This document shows, in pieces, positions 16,338-25,346 of a DNA stretch of 64,000 nucleotides; the stretch's first letter is position 1, and every line of letters starts with the position of its first letter. A program made the position numbers and the translations under genes. The notes under the pieces are model-generated. The model had not been told where the DNA came from. It saw only the letters and a program-made list of their open reading frames with translations, and made no database searches. The stretch comes from Aldehydirespirator sp965200005 (GTDB lineage: Bacteria > Actinomycetota > Acidimicrobiia > Acidimicrobiales > Aldehydirespiratoraceae): positions 2,294,001 to 2,358,000 of the forward strand of contig OZ241331.1 in the NCBI GenBank assembly GCA_965200005.1. The letters run 5' to 3'.

Positions 16338-16924
16338 AGGGTGCCTTTGGTGGATGGCACGGCTGATCCTGATACCTCCACCGCATCCCGCAGCGCACGT
16401 GCCACACCTTTGAAAGAGGCTTCGAGGATGTGATGGGTGTTCTTGCCGCGCTGCATCACTATGTGAAGGGTGATGTGAGCGGCCGTAGCAAAGGCACGCC
16501 AGAACTCTTCTGCAAGCTGGGGATCAAAGGGCGGACTGCCGAGTATCCGCTCGCCAGGAAAGTCCACGTCGTAGTGCAAGTAAGGACGCCCGGAAAGATC
16601 GAGCACCACCTCAACTGCAGCTTCATCTAGGGGCACGGTGATACTGGCGAAGCGTCTCACCCCGGCCTTGCTGCCCAGTGCTTTGCGGAAGGCGCTGCCC
16701 AACACGATGCCAATGTCTTCAACCGTGTGATGGCTGTCCACTTCAATGTCGCCTCTGGCCCGCACTATCAACGACAGCGATCCGTGACGGCCCAGTTGCT
16801 CAAGCATGTGATCAAAGAACGGCAGACCCGTGGAGACCTCGGTATCGCCGGTGCCATCAAGTCCGATGTGTAACTCGATATCGGTCTCTTTGGTTGAGCG
16901 GGAGATCGAGGCGTTACGGCTCAT
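16334..16924 (-). CDS. hisB: Imidazoleglycerol-phosphate dehydratase
   Basis: HisB dehydrates IGP to imidazole acetol phosphate using Mn. The monofunctional 196-residue protein contains the paired metal motifs DSHHTVEDIGI (about 63) and NTHHILEASFKG (about 162), plus GLPFFDHMLEQLGRHG. There is no fused phosphatase domain, which is the actinobacterial norm. It lies 39 bases after hisC and overlaps hisH by four bases. Confidence 0.97.
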   Translation of the reverse strand: MSRNASISRSTKETDIELHIGLDGTGDTEVSTGLPFFDHMLEQLGRHGSLSLIVRARGDIEVDSHHTVEDIGIVLGSAFRKALGSKAGVRRFASITVPLDEAAVEVVLDLSGRPYLHYDVDFPGERILGSPPFDPQLAEEFWRAFATAAHITLHIVMQRGKNTHHILEASFKGVARALRDAVEVSGSAVPSTKGTL

Positions 16925-16963
16925 GGCGGCTTCCTGCTGGGTGATTCGAGTAGGCCAGGGGGA

Positions 16964-18061
16964 TCATTCAAGTATCTCTTCGAGAGCGGCGAGCAGGCGG
17001 TCATCTTCTTTGCGGGTTCCGATTGTGACTCGCAAGCAACCGCTGAGCCGTGGCCAGGAAGCACAGTTGCGAACCAGAACGGATCGCTCCACGAGCTGAT
17101 GCCACAAGGCGTCACCGTCGAGCTGGCGGGGCCGCATCAGCACGAAGTTGGCGCCGGAGGGCCAGACATCAAGCGCCATCGCCGTGAGACGTTCTACGAG
17201 CCGCTCTCGCTCGGCAATGATGCCGGCGACCCGGGATTGCATGTCCTCTAGGTAATCGAGAGCGGCGATCCCGACCGCTTGTTTGAGGGCGTCTAGATGA
17301 TAGGGCAACACGACCTTGTTGAGTTGCTTGACGATTGGCGCGGCCCCGATCAGGTAACCGAGGCGTGCCGCTGCCATCGACCATGTCTTCGAATATGTGC
17401 GGGTCACGACAAGTGGCAAGGAGTCATCGATGAACTCCAGGGCGCTATGGGCCGCGAACTCACCGTAGGCCTCGTCCACGCACAGCAGACCACCAGTAGT
17501 CTCTGTTGCGGTGATGAGTCGCTCGACGCTGTCGCGTGTAGCAACCGTTCCGGAGGGGTTGTTGGGTGAGCACAGGAACGTGACGGCAGGACGAGTCGAG
17601 GCAATCAGATCGCAAGCCTCGTCGACGTTGAGCTCGAAGTCTGCGTCTCGCTCGCCTTCAATAACCGCGGTGCCTGTGATGCGGCTCAAGTGAGTATGAA
17701 GCGCATAACTCGGCTCGAACACCAGAGAGCTGCGCCCCGGCCCCCCATAGGCAAGCAACAAGCATTGAAGCACCTCGTTTGACCCGTTGGCAGCAAACAC
17801 CTGGTCGGTATTGACTCCGTGACGCTGGGCAATGCGAGACCGAAGCTCGCTTGCTTGGCGGTCGGGATAGCGGTTCCAGGTGACTATCCGCGACGCCGCA
17901 GCGACCGCGTCGCTGAAGGCAGCCGGTGGTGGCACCGGGCTTTCGTTGGTGTTAAGCCGCACATCCACGTCAAGTTGTGGCGAGTGATAGCCGGCCATTA
18001 GTGCGATGTCGGCTCGAGGCTCAATCATTGTTGGATTCCTGGTGGCATCATCATCGGGCAT
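16964..18061 (-). CDS. hisC: Histidinol-phosphate aminotransferase
   Basis: A fold-type I PLP aminotransferase converting imidazole acetol phosphate to histidinol phosphate. Features in order: RLNTNESPVPPP (substrate side), NRYPDRQASELR, FAANGSNEVLQ, CSPNNPSGTVA, VDEAYGEFA, the PLP lysine in TYSKTWSMAAARLGYL (Lys near residue 224), and LRVTIGTRKEDDRLL at the C-terminus. ATG at 18061 is used; an internal ATG at 18028 is also possible. It follows hisD by 20 bases. Operon context fixes the role within a broad family. Confidence 0.96.
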   Translation of the reverse strand: MPDDDATRNPTMIEPRADIALMAGYHSPQLDVDVRLNTNESPVPPPAAFSDAVAAASRIVTWNRYPDRQASELRSRIAQRHGVNTDQVFAANGSNEVLQCLLLAYGGPGRSSLVFEPSYALHTHLSRITGTAVIEGERDADFELNVDEACDLIASTRPAVTFLCSPNNPSGTVATRDSVERLITATETTGGLLCVDEAYGEFAAHSALEFIDDSLPLVVTRTYSKTWSMAAARLGYLIGAAPIVKQLNKVVLPYHLDALKQAVGIAALDYLEDMQSRVAGIIAERERLVERLTAMALDVWPSGANFVLMRPRQLDGDALWHQLVERSVLVRNCASWPRLSGCLRVTIGTRKEDDRLLAALEEILE

Positions 18062-18081
18062 AGCAGTTTGGCGCGGCGTAG

Positions 18082-19386
18082 CTAGTTGAGCTCTGCGGGT
18101 GTCGCTTCAAGGCGGATCCTCAGCGAGTCGGCGTGCGCGGTTAGTCCTTCGGCCTCCGCTAGTGCGATCACATGAGGCGCGATCTCCTCCAGACCAGCAC
18201 GCTCACCACTGACAATGTGCATGCTCTTTTGGAAGTCTCGCACTCCCAGGGCTCCGGCGAAGCGTGCTGTGCCATTGGTGGGGAGCACATGGTTGGGGCC
18301 TGCCGCATAATCGCCGACAGATGCAGGCATCCAGGGGCCACAAAACACCGCACCGGCATTCTTGACGTCGTCGAGCAGCAGGTCGGGATCTGTCACCATC
18401 AGCTCAAGGTGCTCTGGGGCGATTGCATTCACAACCTCAAGAGCTTGCGCAGCCGACGAGCACACAACGTTGTACCCGGAGTGCGACAACGTCGCCTCAA
18501 TCTCAGCGCGCCTCGGAGCGTGTGCGACCTGGTGCGCGATCTCAGCGTCAACCGCATCGGCAGCTGCCTCGTCGAGGCTGACAAGCCACGCCAGCCCGTC
18601 GGGGCCGTGTTCAGCTTGCAAGATCACATCAGCAGCAGCGAAGCGGGGATCGGCAGAGTCGTCAACGACAACCACCACTTCGGATGGGCCGGCGAACGCG
18701 CTGGGCACACCGACCGTGCCGGCAACCTCTCGCTGGGCTAAGGCCACGTACTTGTTGCCCGGGCCAGCAATTACATCTACGGCTCGGATCGACTCGGTTC
18801 CATAAGCCATGGCGGCGATGGCCTGGGCGCCACCGATCGGGTGAACCTCGCTAACGCCTGCTGCTGCTGCGGCCGCCAGAGTCACGTCTGGGATGTGGCC
18901 ATCGGGGCCGGGCGGCACACACAGGGCCACCTCGGAGACTCCGGCCACGAACGCAGGCACTGTGGTCATCACCACCGTCGAGGGATACGAGGCGCGGCCT
19001 CCGGGCACGTAGCAGCCGGCACGCTCAACTGGAAGGTGGCGTTCAACCACTACAAGACTTCCAGCGTGATGGCGCACATCTTGGAGTAACTGGTGACGGT
19101 GGTAAGCGTCGACGTTGGCGACGGCAACCTCAAGAGCGTCACGCACGCCACGTGGTGTTCGCTTAACCGCTTGGGATATGTCGCTCGGCGGAACGGTTAG
19201 GTCTGGGGTCTCAACTCCGTCGAAGCGGCGTGTGAATTCGGCGACTGCTGCGTCACCACCCGCGCGTACCGCGGCGATGATTGCTCGCACATCTTTGACG
19301 GGGCCCTCAGCGGGCAATCGGGGACGTGGCAGTTGTGAAGCGACCGGGCCGCGGTGACGGGTCAGGTCGATGCGGCTCAGCACCAA
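18082..19386 (-). CDS. hisD: Histidinol dehydrogenase
   Basis: HisD oxidises histidinol to histidine in two NAD-dependent steps with Zn. The 434-residue protein carries ERAGCYVPGGRASYPSTVVM, VHPIGGAQAIAAMAYGT, DVIAGPGNKYVALAQRE, AGPSEVVVVVDDSADP, the Zn/catalytic stretch ILQAEHGPDG, NAIAPEHLEL and GAVFCGPWMPASVGDYAAGPNHVLPT. It is the first gene of the compact his cluster D-C-B-H-A-F. hisG and hisE are not in the window, and hisI lies about 8 kb further along the same strand. Confidence 0.97.
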   Translation of the reverse strand: MVLSRIDLTRHRGPVASQLPRPRLPAEGPVKDVRAIIAAVRAGGDAAVAEFTRRFDGVETPDLTVPPSDISQAVKRTPRGVRDALEVAVANVDAYHRHQLLQDVRHHAGSLVVVERHLPVERAGCYVPGGRASYPSTVVMTTVPAFVAGVSEVALCVPPGPDGHIPDVTLAAAAAAGVSEVHPIGGAQAIAAMAYGTESIRAVDVIAGPGNKYVALAQREVAGTVGVPSAFAGPSEVVVVVDDSADPRFAAADVILQAEHGPDGLAWLVSLDEAAADAVDAEIAHQVAHAPRRAEIEATLSHSGYNVVCSSAAQALEVVNAIAPEHLELMVTDPDLLLDDVKNAGAVFCGPWMPASVGDYAAGPNHVLPTNGTARFAGALGVRDFQKSMHIVSGERAGLEEIAPHVIALAEAEGLTAHADSLRIRLEATPAELN

Positions 19387-19480
19387 GCCACGTTACCGCT
19401 CGGCCGTAGCCGACCCGGGACGCGCTGAGCCACCGATCGGTCGCAGACGCGGTCGTGTCGCATATGTCGCAGACTCGGTG

Positions 19481-20122
19481 CTAGACGCGGCTGGAGGGGC
19501 AGAAGTCGTTGAGCACGCAGTCTTCACAACGAGGCCGGCGTGCGATGCAAACGCGACGGCCGTGCAAGATCATTCGCAGGCTGAACACCCCCCGCTCAGC
19601 GGCTCGGATCATGGGGTTGAGTTCCTTCTCGATCTTTACGGGGTCGGTTTCGGTTGTTAACCCGAGCAGGTTTGAGAGTCGGATCACATGTGTGTCGACC
19701 GGTAGGCCCGGCAAGCCCAGCGCCACGCTGCGGACCACGTTGGCTGTCTTGCGGCCTACACCAGGCAATTGCACCAACTGCCGCATCAAACGGGGCACCT
19801 CGCTGTCGAATTCGTCAACGAGCATCCGCGCCATACCAACGAGACTCTTCGACTTGTTGCGAAACAGCCCGATGCTGGCCACGTACGGCTCTACGTCGGA
19901 TGGTTCGACAGCGGCAAGCGCCTCGGCATCTGGAAAGCGCTCGAATAACTTCGGCGTCACTTTGTTTACGCCGACATCGGTGGCTTGAGCGGAGAGGATT
20001 GTCGCAACCAGCAGTTCGAAAGCGCTGCCATGATCGAGTTCGCACTCGGCTTCGGGATACTCGTGTGCAAGGCGTTCATGTGTGCGCTTTGCCCGACCTC
20101 GGGGCGAACGAGGTTTACCCAT
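19481..20122 (-). CDS. nth: Endonuclease III
   Basis: A bifunctional DNA glycosylase/AP lyase for oxidised pyrimidines. The 213-residue protein shows LVATILSAQATDVGVNKVTPKLF, the helix-hairpin-helix LPGVGRKTANVV with catalytic Lys (about 121), the catalytic Asp in LPVDTHVIRLSNLLGL, and a C-terminal 4Fe-4S cluster with Cys spacing C-X6-C-X2-C-X5-C (CIARRPRCEDCVLNDFC). ATG at 20122. It is divergent from mshD and lies 94 bases upstream of the hisD start on the same strand. Confidence 0.96.
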   Translation of the reverse strand: MGKPRSPRGRAKRTHERLAHEYPEAECELDHGSAFELLVATILSAQATDVGVNKVTPKLFERFPDAEALAAVEPSDVEPYVASIGLFRNKSKSLVGMARMLVDEFDSEVPRLMRQLVQLPGVGRKTANVVRSVALGLPGLPVDTHVIRLSNLLGLTTETDPVKIEKELNPMIRAAERGVFSLRMILHGRRVCIARRPRCEDCVLNDFCPSSRV

Positions 20123-20256
20123 AACGACGTGACGCTAGTTCGATGCCCCAAGGAGTGCGAGCCCCGACCAGAGCCGCCCCGACCACAGCCGCCATGACGC
20201 CGCCATCACGAGGCGGTCGGGCGTCACGATCAGCATCTGGCAACATGGTGACAACC

Positions 20257-20967
20257 ATGAGCGGCGACACCACCAGCTATGAGATTGAGAGTCTGGGGGA
20301 CTCTTGTGCGCAGATCGTCGTATTCGAGCAGCGACACAGCGACGATTTTGCCGACATTCTCAGGGACGCGCTTGCGGATGTCGAAGCAAGATCGGCGTCA
20401 CCACAACGGCTCTGGATCCGTGAGGTTCAACCCGACGACGACTCCGTTGCACGCCGCTTCGGTTTTGAGCCCTACCGCGACCTGTGGCAACTGCGCTGTG
20501 GACTGCCTGTGGAGCCATCGAATCTGCCAACGAGAGCATTCAATGAAGCCGACATCGACGAGTTCGTGAAGGTCAACGGTCGGGCGTTTGCGTGGCACCC
20601 CGAACAAGGCGCGCTGACCGCATCCGGCGTGCGCAAGCAGATGGCCGAGCCTTGGTTCGATGCCGACGGCTTCCGGCTGCATCATCGCAGTGGCCGCCTC
20701 GCCGGGTTCTGCTGGACCAAGATTCACGCTGACACCACTCCCCCGCTCGGCGAGATTTACGTGATAGCGGTGGATCCCGACTTCACGGGCCAAGGGCTGG
20801 GGCGACCCATGACACTTGCTGGCCTTGAGTGGCTATCCGAGCAGAATTTGCGGGTTGGGATGCTGTATGTGGAGTCCGACAACCACCCTGCCAACGCCGT
20901 TTATCGCCGGATCGGGTTCACACATCACCACACCGACCGTGCCTATCGCCCACGGCTGACACAATGA
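20257..20967 (+). CDS. mshD: Mycothiol synthase-like GNAT acetyltransferase
   Basis: MshD acetylates cysteinyl-glucosaminyl-inositol in the last step of mycothiol synthesis. The C-terminal GNAT domain is clear: GRAFAWHPEQGALT, HRSGRLAGFCWTKIH, GEIYVIAVDPDFTGQGLGRPMTLAGL (acetyl-CoA loop), YVESDNHPANAVYRRIGFTHHHTDRAYR, all typical of MshD. The N-terminal GNAT repeat is short, making the protein about 236 residues against about 300 in mycobacteria. The ATG at 20257 is chosen; an open frame extends to 20143 but its Arg/Pro-rich start is not family-like, and an ATG at 20245 is also possible. Implies an actinobacterial host. Confidence 0.88.
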   Translation: MSGDTTSYEIESLGDSCAQIVVFEQRHSDDFADILRDALADVEARSASPQRLWIREVQPDDDSVARRFGFEPYRDLWQLRCGLPVEPSNLPTRAFNEADIDEFVKVNGRAFAWHPEQGALTASGVRKQMAEPWFDADGFRLHHRSGRLAGFCWTKIHADTTPPLGEIYVIAVDPDFTGQGLGRPMTLAGLEWLSEQNLRVGMLYVESDNHPANAVYRRIGFTHHHTDRAYRPRLTQ

Positions 20968-21036
20968 ACCCGCCAGTCCAGGTACATAATTGGGCAGTGA
21001 CACGTGGTCGGTGCTCGTCTACTCGGGAGCTTCAGC

Positions 21037-21435
21037 ATGTTTAGTTCTTCAGGTAGAGGGCGCGCTCCGAGGAAGCGTTGGGTCGACAACAGTCAGCCAC
21101 AGACTCTCTATATCGCACAGATCCTGCTGTATATCCAGGGCATCTTCGCGGTGTTAGCGACAATAAGCATCCTTCCAACTCTTGATTGGTATAGCGCAGT
21201 TATTGCCGTCGCCAGTCTCGCAGCGGCTCGAGGTATCGCTAACTCCCGGCGCTGGGCTTGGAAGCTCGGGGTTATTGCAGCAGCGATACCGCTGCTGGCG
21301 GTGTTGCTGTTGACCCTGACCGAGACCACTCGCTGGCTCTGGGCCAATCCGGTGAGGCTGATGTTTGACATCGCGCTGATGGCATTGCTCGTCGTTCGCA
21401 GCAGTCGCGAGTACCAGCGTCACTTCTTTACGTGA
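21037..21435 (+). CDS. Small four-helix membrane protein, unknown function
   Basis: I do not recognise a functional family. A basic cytoplasmic-type N-terminus (GRGRAPRKRW) precedes about four hydrophobic segments: TLYIAQILLYIQGIFAVLATI, WYSAVIAVASLAAA, LGVIAAAIPLLAVLLLTLT and LMFDIALMALLVV. The start is ATG 21037, preceded by a GGGAGC ribosome site; the frame is open back to 21004. Its stop overlaps the menG GTG by four bases (GTGA), so the two are probably coupled. Confidence 0.75.
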   Translation: MFSSSGRGRAPRKRWVDNSQPQTLYIAQILLYIQGIFAVLATISILPTLDWYSAVIAVASLAAARGIANSRRWAWKLGVIAAAIPLLAVLLLTLTETTRWLWANPVRLMFDIALMALLVVRSSREYQRHFFT

Positions 21436-22277
21436 GCCAACGGCAAAGCCGACTCGAATCACCGTCCACATCGCATCGCCTCAGAGGTTTCGTTAGGTTT
21501 CGGCCCCGTCGCGATCGTCATCAGGGCCGCGATCGACATAAAGACTCTGTGCAGGGGTCTTCGAATCTTCCGGCTAGCTCCGACAAGCGCAGGGCTGTGC
21601 GAGCGATGTTTGATGACATCGCACCCCGCTACGACCTGCTCAACCGCATCATCACGCTGCGCCTTGATGTCCGCTGGCGGCGCCGTGCGGTGCGTGAAAT
21701 CCGACTAGCTCCCCGCGCAACCATCGCCGACATCGCCTGTGGCACGGGCGACTTCTGCCGCGATCTTGCAAAGCAAGGTTGCTGCGCGATCGGAGTGGAC
21801 TTCTCGATGGGGATGCTTGCCGCAGCGCCCCAGATGCCCAACGACGTGGCGTTTGTTAACGCCGATGCCCTTGAGTTGCCGTTTCCCGACAGCTCCCTAG
21901 ACGGCGCCACCTGCGGCTTCGCATTGCGCAACCTCACTGCTGTTCCACCGCTGTTCGCCGAACTCGCACGAACTGTCCGGCCCGGCGGGCGTATCGTTCT
22001 GCTTGAAGTCGATCAACCCTCCAACGGGCTGCTGCGCTGGGGGCACCGCATCTATTTTCGCCGGATCGTGCCTGTCGTTGGAGCGCTGCTTTCAGACGCT
22101 AAGGCATACCGATACTTGCCCGAGTCGGTTGCCTACTTGCCGTCGCGTGATGAGCTGCTCAACGCTTTGCGTGCGGCTGGGTTCACAGAGGTGCGACATC
22201 ACCGTCTCACGATGGGGGTAGCCCAGTTACTAACGGCTACCCGGGCGGCGGAGTCACCACCTGTGCCGACTGGCTAG
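21432..22277 (+). CDS. menG: Demethylmenaquinone methyltransferase (UbiE/MenG family)
   Basis: MenG methylates demethylmenaquinone with SAM in the last step of menaquinone synthesis. The core begins at AVRAMFDDIAPRYDLLNRIITLRLDVRWRR (about residue 55), followed by SAM motif I IADIACGTGDF, VDFSMGMLAAA, NADALELPFPDSSLDGATCGFALRNL and RPGGRIVLLEVDQP, all UbiE/MenG hallmarks. The GTG at 21432 overlaps the upstream gene; a GTG at 21549, nearer the core, is an alternative, since the first 39 residues are Arg-rich and not conserved-looking. menA lies at 34914-35792. Confidence 0.93.
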   Translation: MSQRQSRLESPSTSHRLRGFVRFRPRRDRHQGRDRHKDSVQGSSNLPASSDKRRAVRAMFDDIAPRYDLLNRIITLRLDVRWRRRAVREIRLAPRATIADIACGTGDFCRDLAKQGCCAIGVDFSMGMLAAAPQMPNDVAFVNADALELPFPDSSLDGATCGFALRNLTAVPPLFAELARTVRPGGRIVLLEVDQPSNGLLRWGHRIYFRRIVPVVGALLSDAKAYRYLPESVAYLPSRDELLNALRAAGFTEVRHHRLTMGVAQLLTATRAAESPPVPTG

Positions 22278-22296
22278 GGCCACCTGAGCCGGCTGG

Positions 22297-22323
22297 CCAG
22301 AGCTAAGCAGCCAGAGCTAAGCA
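22297..22323. repeat. 14-base tandem duplication at the ybaK stop
   Basis: CCAGAGCTAAGCA occurs at 22297-22309 and 22311-22323. The right copy contains the stop codon of the minus-strand YbaK gene (22317-22319); the left copy lies just downstream of it. Same pattern as the ior and permease tail duplications. Confidence 0.85.
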
Positions 22324-22832
22324 CTGCGTGGCACGAAATCCTTAGCAAGGTCGTCGACGACTTCGGCACCTGCGATTGCTAGCAACGATTCGGGTGTGCA
22401 CAAGATCTTGCAATCACGCGAGCCGCCACCCACGATTACCTTGTCGCACTCGGTGACACGGCGATCAATCCAGATCGGGATGTCGTCGGGCAAACCGAAC
22501 GGGGTCACACCTCCGATCATCATTGATGTTCGTGCCATCGTCTCGTCTGCTCGCGCAAACGAGGCTTTGCGGGTACCTAGACGGCGCTTCACAATCCCGT
22601 TCACATCCAGGCGTGTTGACGCCAGCACCAGGCAGCACACCATGGGCCGCTGCTTCGATTTGCCAACCACGCAAATGGCATTAGCAGATGCGTCCATCGA
22701 AAACCCGTAACGCTCACAGAACGCAGCCGTATCGGCAAACTCTGGATCACAATCCACCAACTCATAGGCAACACCCAGCTCTGCCAGGTGTTCCAAAACT
22801 CTCTCCCGACTCACAATCCAACATTCTGCCAC
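22317..22832 (-). CDS. YbaK/ProX-type aminoacyl-tRNA deacylase domain protein
   Basis: A 171-residue single-domain YbaK fold, which hydrolyses mischarged aminoacyl-tRNA (Cys-tRNAPro or Ala-tRNAPro classes). Family features: the N-terminal helix ERVLEHLAELGVAYELVD, AICVVGKSKQRPMVCCLVLASTRLD, the central KRRLGTRKASFARADETM, the loop GGVTPFGLP and the C-terminal VIVGGGSRDCKILCTPESLL. The specific substrate cannot be assigned. It is convergent with menG, with a 39-base repeat-rich gap between them. Confidence 0.88.
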   Translation of the reverse strand: MAECWIVSRERVLEHLAELGVAYELVDCDPEFADTAAFCERYGFSMDASANAICVVGKSKQRPMVCCLVLASTRLDVNGIVKRRLGTRKASFARADETMARTSMMIGGVTPFGLPDDIPIWIDRRVTECDKVIVGGGSRDCKILCTPESLLAIAGAEVVDDLAKDFVPRSA

Positions 22833-23008
22833 CCACGCATGGAACTCACGGGGCTGTCTGTGGTGTGTCTTTGGTAAAGGAGTTGGTGAGGAGGCTCTTG
22901 AGGGTGCGGTTAGATGCCTGATACTTTGCAGCGCAGCGACTCCGGCAGGTCAATGCACGCCTTATCGGAGTAGACGAGTCAGCCACAAGGTGAACTAGGG
23001 GGCCGTTA

Positions 23009-23845
23009 GTGACGGTACGAGCCGCAATTTGCCAGGTCGCATGGACCGGTGACAAGGAGTCCATGATCGAGCGTCACGAGAGCTACGTGGCCCAAGCCGC
23101 CGCTGCTGGTGCGCAGGTGATGTGCTTTCAGGAACTGTTCTATGGCCCGTATTTCTGCCAGGTGCAAGACGCCGATTTCTACAGCTACGCCGAGAAGGTG
23201 CCCGAGGGCCCCACCGTCGATCGCTTCAGCGAGCTGGCCGCAACCCACGGCATGGTGCTGGTGCTGCCTGTGTATGAACTTGAGCAACCCGGCCTGCTGT
23301 ACAACACAGCGGCCGTGATCGACGCTGATGGCACCTATCTGGGCAAGTACCGCAAGACCCACATCCCCCAGGTGCAGGGGTTTTGGGAGAAGTTCTACTT
23401 CCGGCCGGGCAACCTCGGTTACCCGGTATTCGATACCGCCGTCGGTCGTGTCGGCGTCTACATCTGCTACGACCGCCACTTCCCTGAGGGATGGCGTGCG
23501 TTGGGACTCAACGGCGCTGAGATCGTCTTCAACCCCTCGGCCACTAGCCGAGGTCTGTCGGCTTATCTGTGGAAACTCGAACAGACTGCATCTGCTGTTG
23601 CGAACATGTATTTCGTAGGTGCGATCAACCGTGTCGGTGTAGAGCCATTGGGTGCCAACGACTTCTACGGCACTTCGTACTTTGCGGATCCCCGTGGTCA
23701 GTTCGTGGATGCGACTGCGTCAGACACTGATGAGGAACTAGTCGTACGCGACCTCGATCTCGACATGATCTCTGAAGTCCGGGCACAGTGGGCCTTCTAC
23801 CGTGATCGACGTCCCGACATTTACGACCCGCTAACCGCAGCGTAG
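23009..23845 (+). CDS. N-carbamoyl amidohydrolase, beta-ureidopropionase type (nitrilase superfamily)
   Basis: Hydrolyses N-carbamoyl-beta-amino acids (or N-carbamoyl amino acids) to the amino acid, CO2 and ammonia, the last step of reductive pyrimidine breakdown. The nitrilase triad is present: Glu in CFQELFYGPYF (about 43), Lys in GKYRKTHIPQ (about 115) and Cys in VYICYDRHFPEG (about 150). PSATSRGLSAYLWKLEQ and FYGTSYFADPRGQ fit beta-ureidopropionase or N-carbamoylputrescine amidase relatives. The neighbouring dihydropyrimidinase, nine bases downstream, favours the pyrimidine role. Start is GTG 23009 behind a GGGGG ribosome site. Confidence 0.93.
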   Translation: MTVRAAICQVAWTGDKESMIERHESYVAQAAAAGAQVMCFQELFYGPYFCQVQDADFYSYAEKVPEGPTVDRFSELAATHGMVLVLPVYELEQPGLLYNTAAVIDADGTYLGKYRKTHIPQVQGFWEKFYFRPGNLGYPVFDTAVGRVGVYICYDRHFPEGWRALGLNGAEIVFNPSATSRGLSAYLWKLEQTASAVANMYFVGAINRVGVEPLGANDFYGTSYFADPRGQFVDATASDTDEELVVRDLDLDMISEVRAQWAFYRDRRPDIYDPLTAA

Positions 23846-23854
23846 GGGCTAACC

Positions 23855-25267
23855 ATGAAACAGCTCATCACCAACGGCACCCTGGTTACATCCACCGGCG
23901 CCACAGCCGCCGATGTCGCAATTGACGGCGAGAAGGTCACCGCGGTGCTACAACCCGGCTCGGATCTGGCGGTGTCAGCGGCGGCAGGAGCAGCTCGGGT
24001 CATCGATGCTACGGGTCTCTATGTGATCCCGGGTGGCATCGACGCGCACACCCACATGGAACTCCCATTTGGTGGCACGGTCGCATCCGACGACTTCGAG
24101 AGCGGTACCCGAGCTGCAGCCTGGGGTGGGACTACCACCATCATCGACTTCGCGGTGCAGCGCTTCGGCGAGAGCGTGCGCGACACACTTGAAGCCTGGC
24201 TAGCCAAAGCCGAAGGCAACTGCGCTATCGACTATGGCTTCCACCAGATCATCGGTGACGTGAACGAGCAGTCGCTCAAAGACATGGACGCCCTGGTACA
24301 TGAGGGCATCACCAGCTTCAAGTTGTTCATGGCATATCCGGGCGTCTTTTACAGTGACGACGGCCAGATCTTGCGGGCCATGCAGCAGGCGTCCGGAAAT
24401 GGCTCATTGATCATGATGCATGCCGAGAACGGCCTCGCTATTGATGTGCTCGCCGAGCAGGCCGTTGAGCGGGGCGAAACCGCTCCCGTGAACCACGGCT
24501 ACGTGCGCCGCCGTGAGTTCGAGAGTGAAGCCACCCACCGAGCGATCCAGCTGGCCAAAGTGGGCGCTGCGCCCCTCTACATCGTGCATCTGTCGGCCTC
24601 GCAGGCACTTGAGCAGGTAGCCATCGCTCGCAACAACGGCGCGAATGTCTTTGCTGAGACCTGCCCGCAGTACCTGTATCTGAGCCTCGAGGATCATCTC
24701 GATCGCCCCGGCTTTGAAGGCGCTGCTTATGTGTGCTCAACACCGCTGCGGTCAAAGCATGAACACCATCAGAGCGATCTGTGGCGGGGGTTGCGCACCA
24801 ATGACTTGAGCGTGGTTGCGACCGATCACTGCCCGTTCTGCATGAAGGACCAGAAGGAACTCGGAATCGACGACTTCCGTGCCATCCCTAACGGCATCGG
24901 CGGTGTGGAACACCGCATGGACCTGATCTATCAGGGGGTCGTCAACGGTGAGATTCCACTTGCTCGGTGGGTGGAGTTGTGCTCAACAACGCCTGCCCGG
25001 ATGTTCGGCCTTTACCCGCGCAAGGGGGTTATCGCCCCTGGATCTGACGCCGACATCGTCCTATATGACCCGGCGCAGCGCTGGACGATCAGCGTCGACA
25101 ACCATCACATGAACATGGATCACTCCGCATATGAGGGCTTCGAGGTAACTGGATCGGTGCACACGGTGATGTCAAGAGGCAAGGTGATCATCTCCGGTGG
25201 CAACTATTCCGGTAGCCCCGGCGATGGGCAGTACTTGCGCCGTGGTTTGTCTCAGTACCTCGTGTGA
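23855..25267 (+). CDS. Dihydropyrimidinase / D-hydantoinase
   Basis: A cyclic amidohydrolase that opens dihydrouracil, dihydrothymine or hydantoin rings. The 470-residue protein has the metal motif GGIDAHTHMELPFGG (about 59), the carboxylated-Lys region GITSFKLFMAYPG (about 150), MMHAENG, YIVHLSASQAL, VATDHCPFC (metal Asp) and IPNGIGGVEHRMDL. The C-terminal part (HHMNMDHSAYEGFEVTGSVHTVMSRGKVI) is typical of dihydropyrimidinase and hydantoinase rather than dihydroorotase. The product feeds the upstream amidohydrolase. The substrate range cannot be fixed from sequence. Confidence 0.95.
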   Translation: MKQLITNGTLVTSTGATAADVAIDGEKVTAVLQPGSDLAVSAAAGAARVIDATGLYVIPGGIDAHTHMELPFGGTVASDDFESGTRAAAWGGTTTIIDFAVQRFGESVRDTLEAWLAKAEGNCAIDYGFHQIIGDVNEQSLKDMDALVHEGITSFKLFMAYPGVFYSDDGQILRAMQQASGNGSLIMMHAENGLAIDVLAEQAVERGETAPVNHGYVRRREFESEATHRAIQLAKVGAAPLYIVHLSASQALEQVAIARNNGANVFAETCPQYLYLSLEDHLDRPGFEGAAYVCSTPLRSKHEHHQSDLWRGLRTNDLSVVATDHCPFCMKDQKELGIDDFRAIPNGIGGVEHRMDLIYQGVVNGEIPLARWVELCSTTPARMFGLYPRKGVIAPGSDADIVLYDPAQRWTISVDNHHMNMDHSAYEGFEVTGSVHTVMSRGKVIISGGNYSGSPGDGQYLRRGLSQYLV

Positions 25268-25346
25268 AGCTCTGAGTGTTTTGGGGAAGCCGACGTAGCA
25301 CAGTCCTAGTGAACACAAGTCGAGTCACGAACACGGAGGTAGAGGC

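Noticed and set aside
22833..23008. Possible tRNA or riboswitch before the pyrimidine operon
   Set aside because: No cloverleaf or known aptamer core could be formed by eye; only a ribosome site before GTG 23009 is supported.
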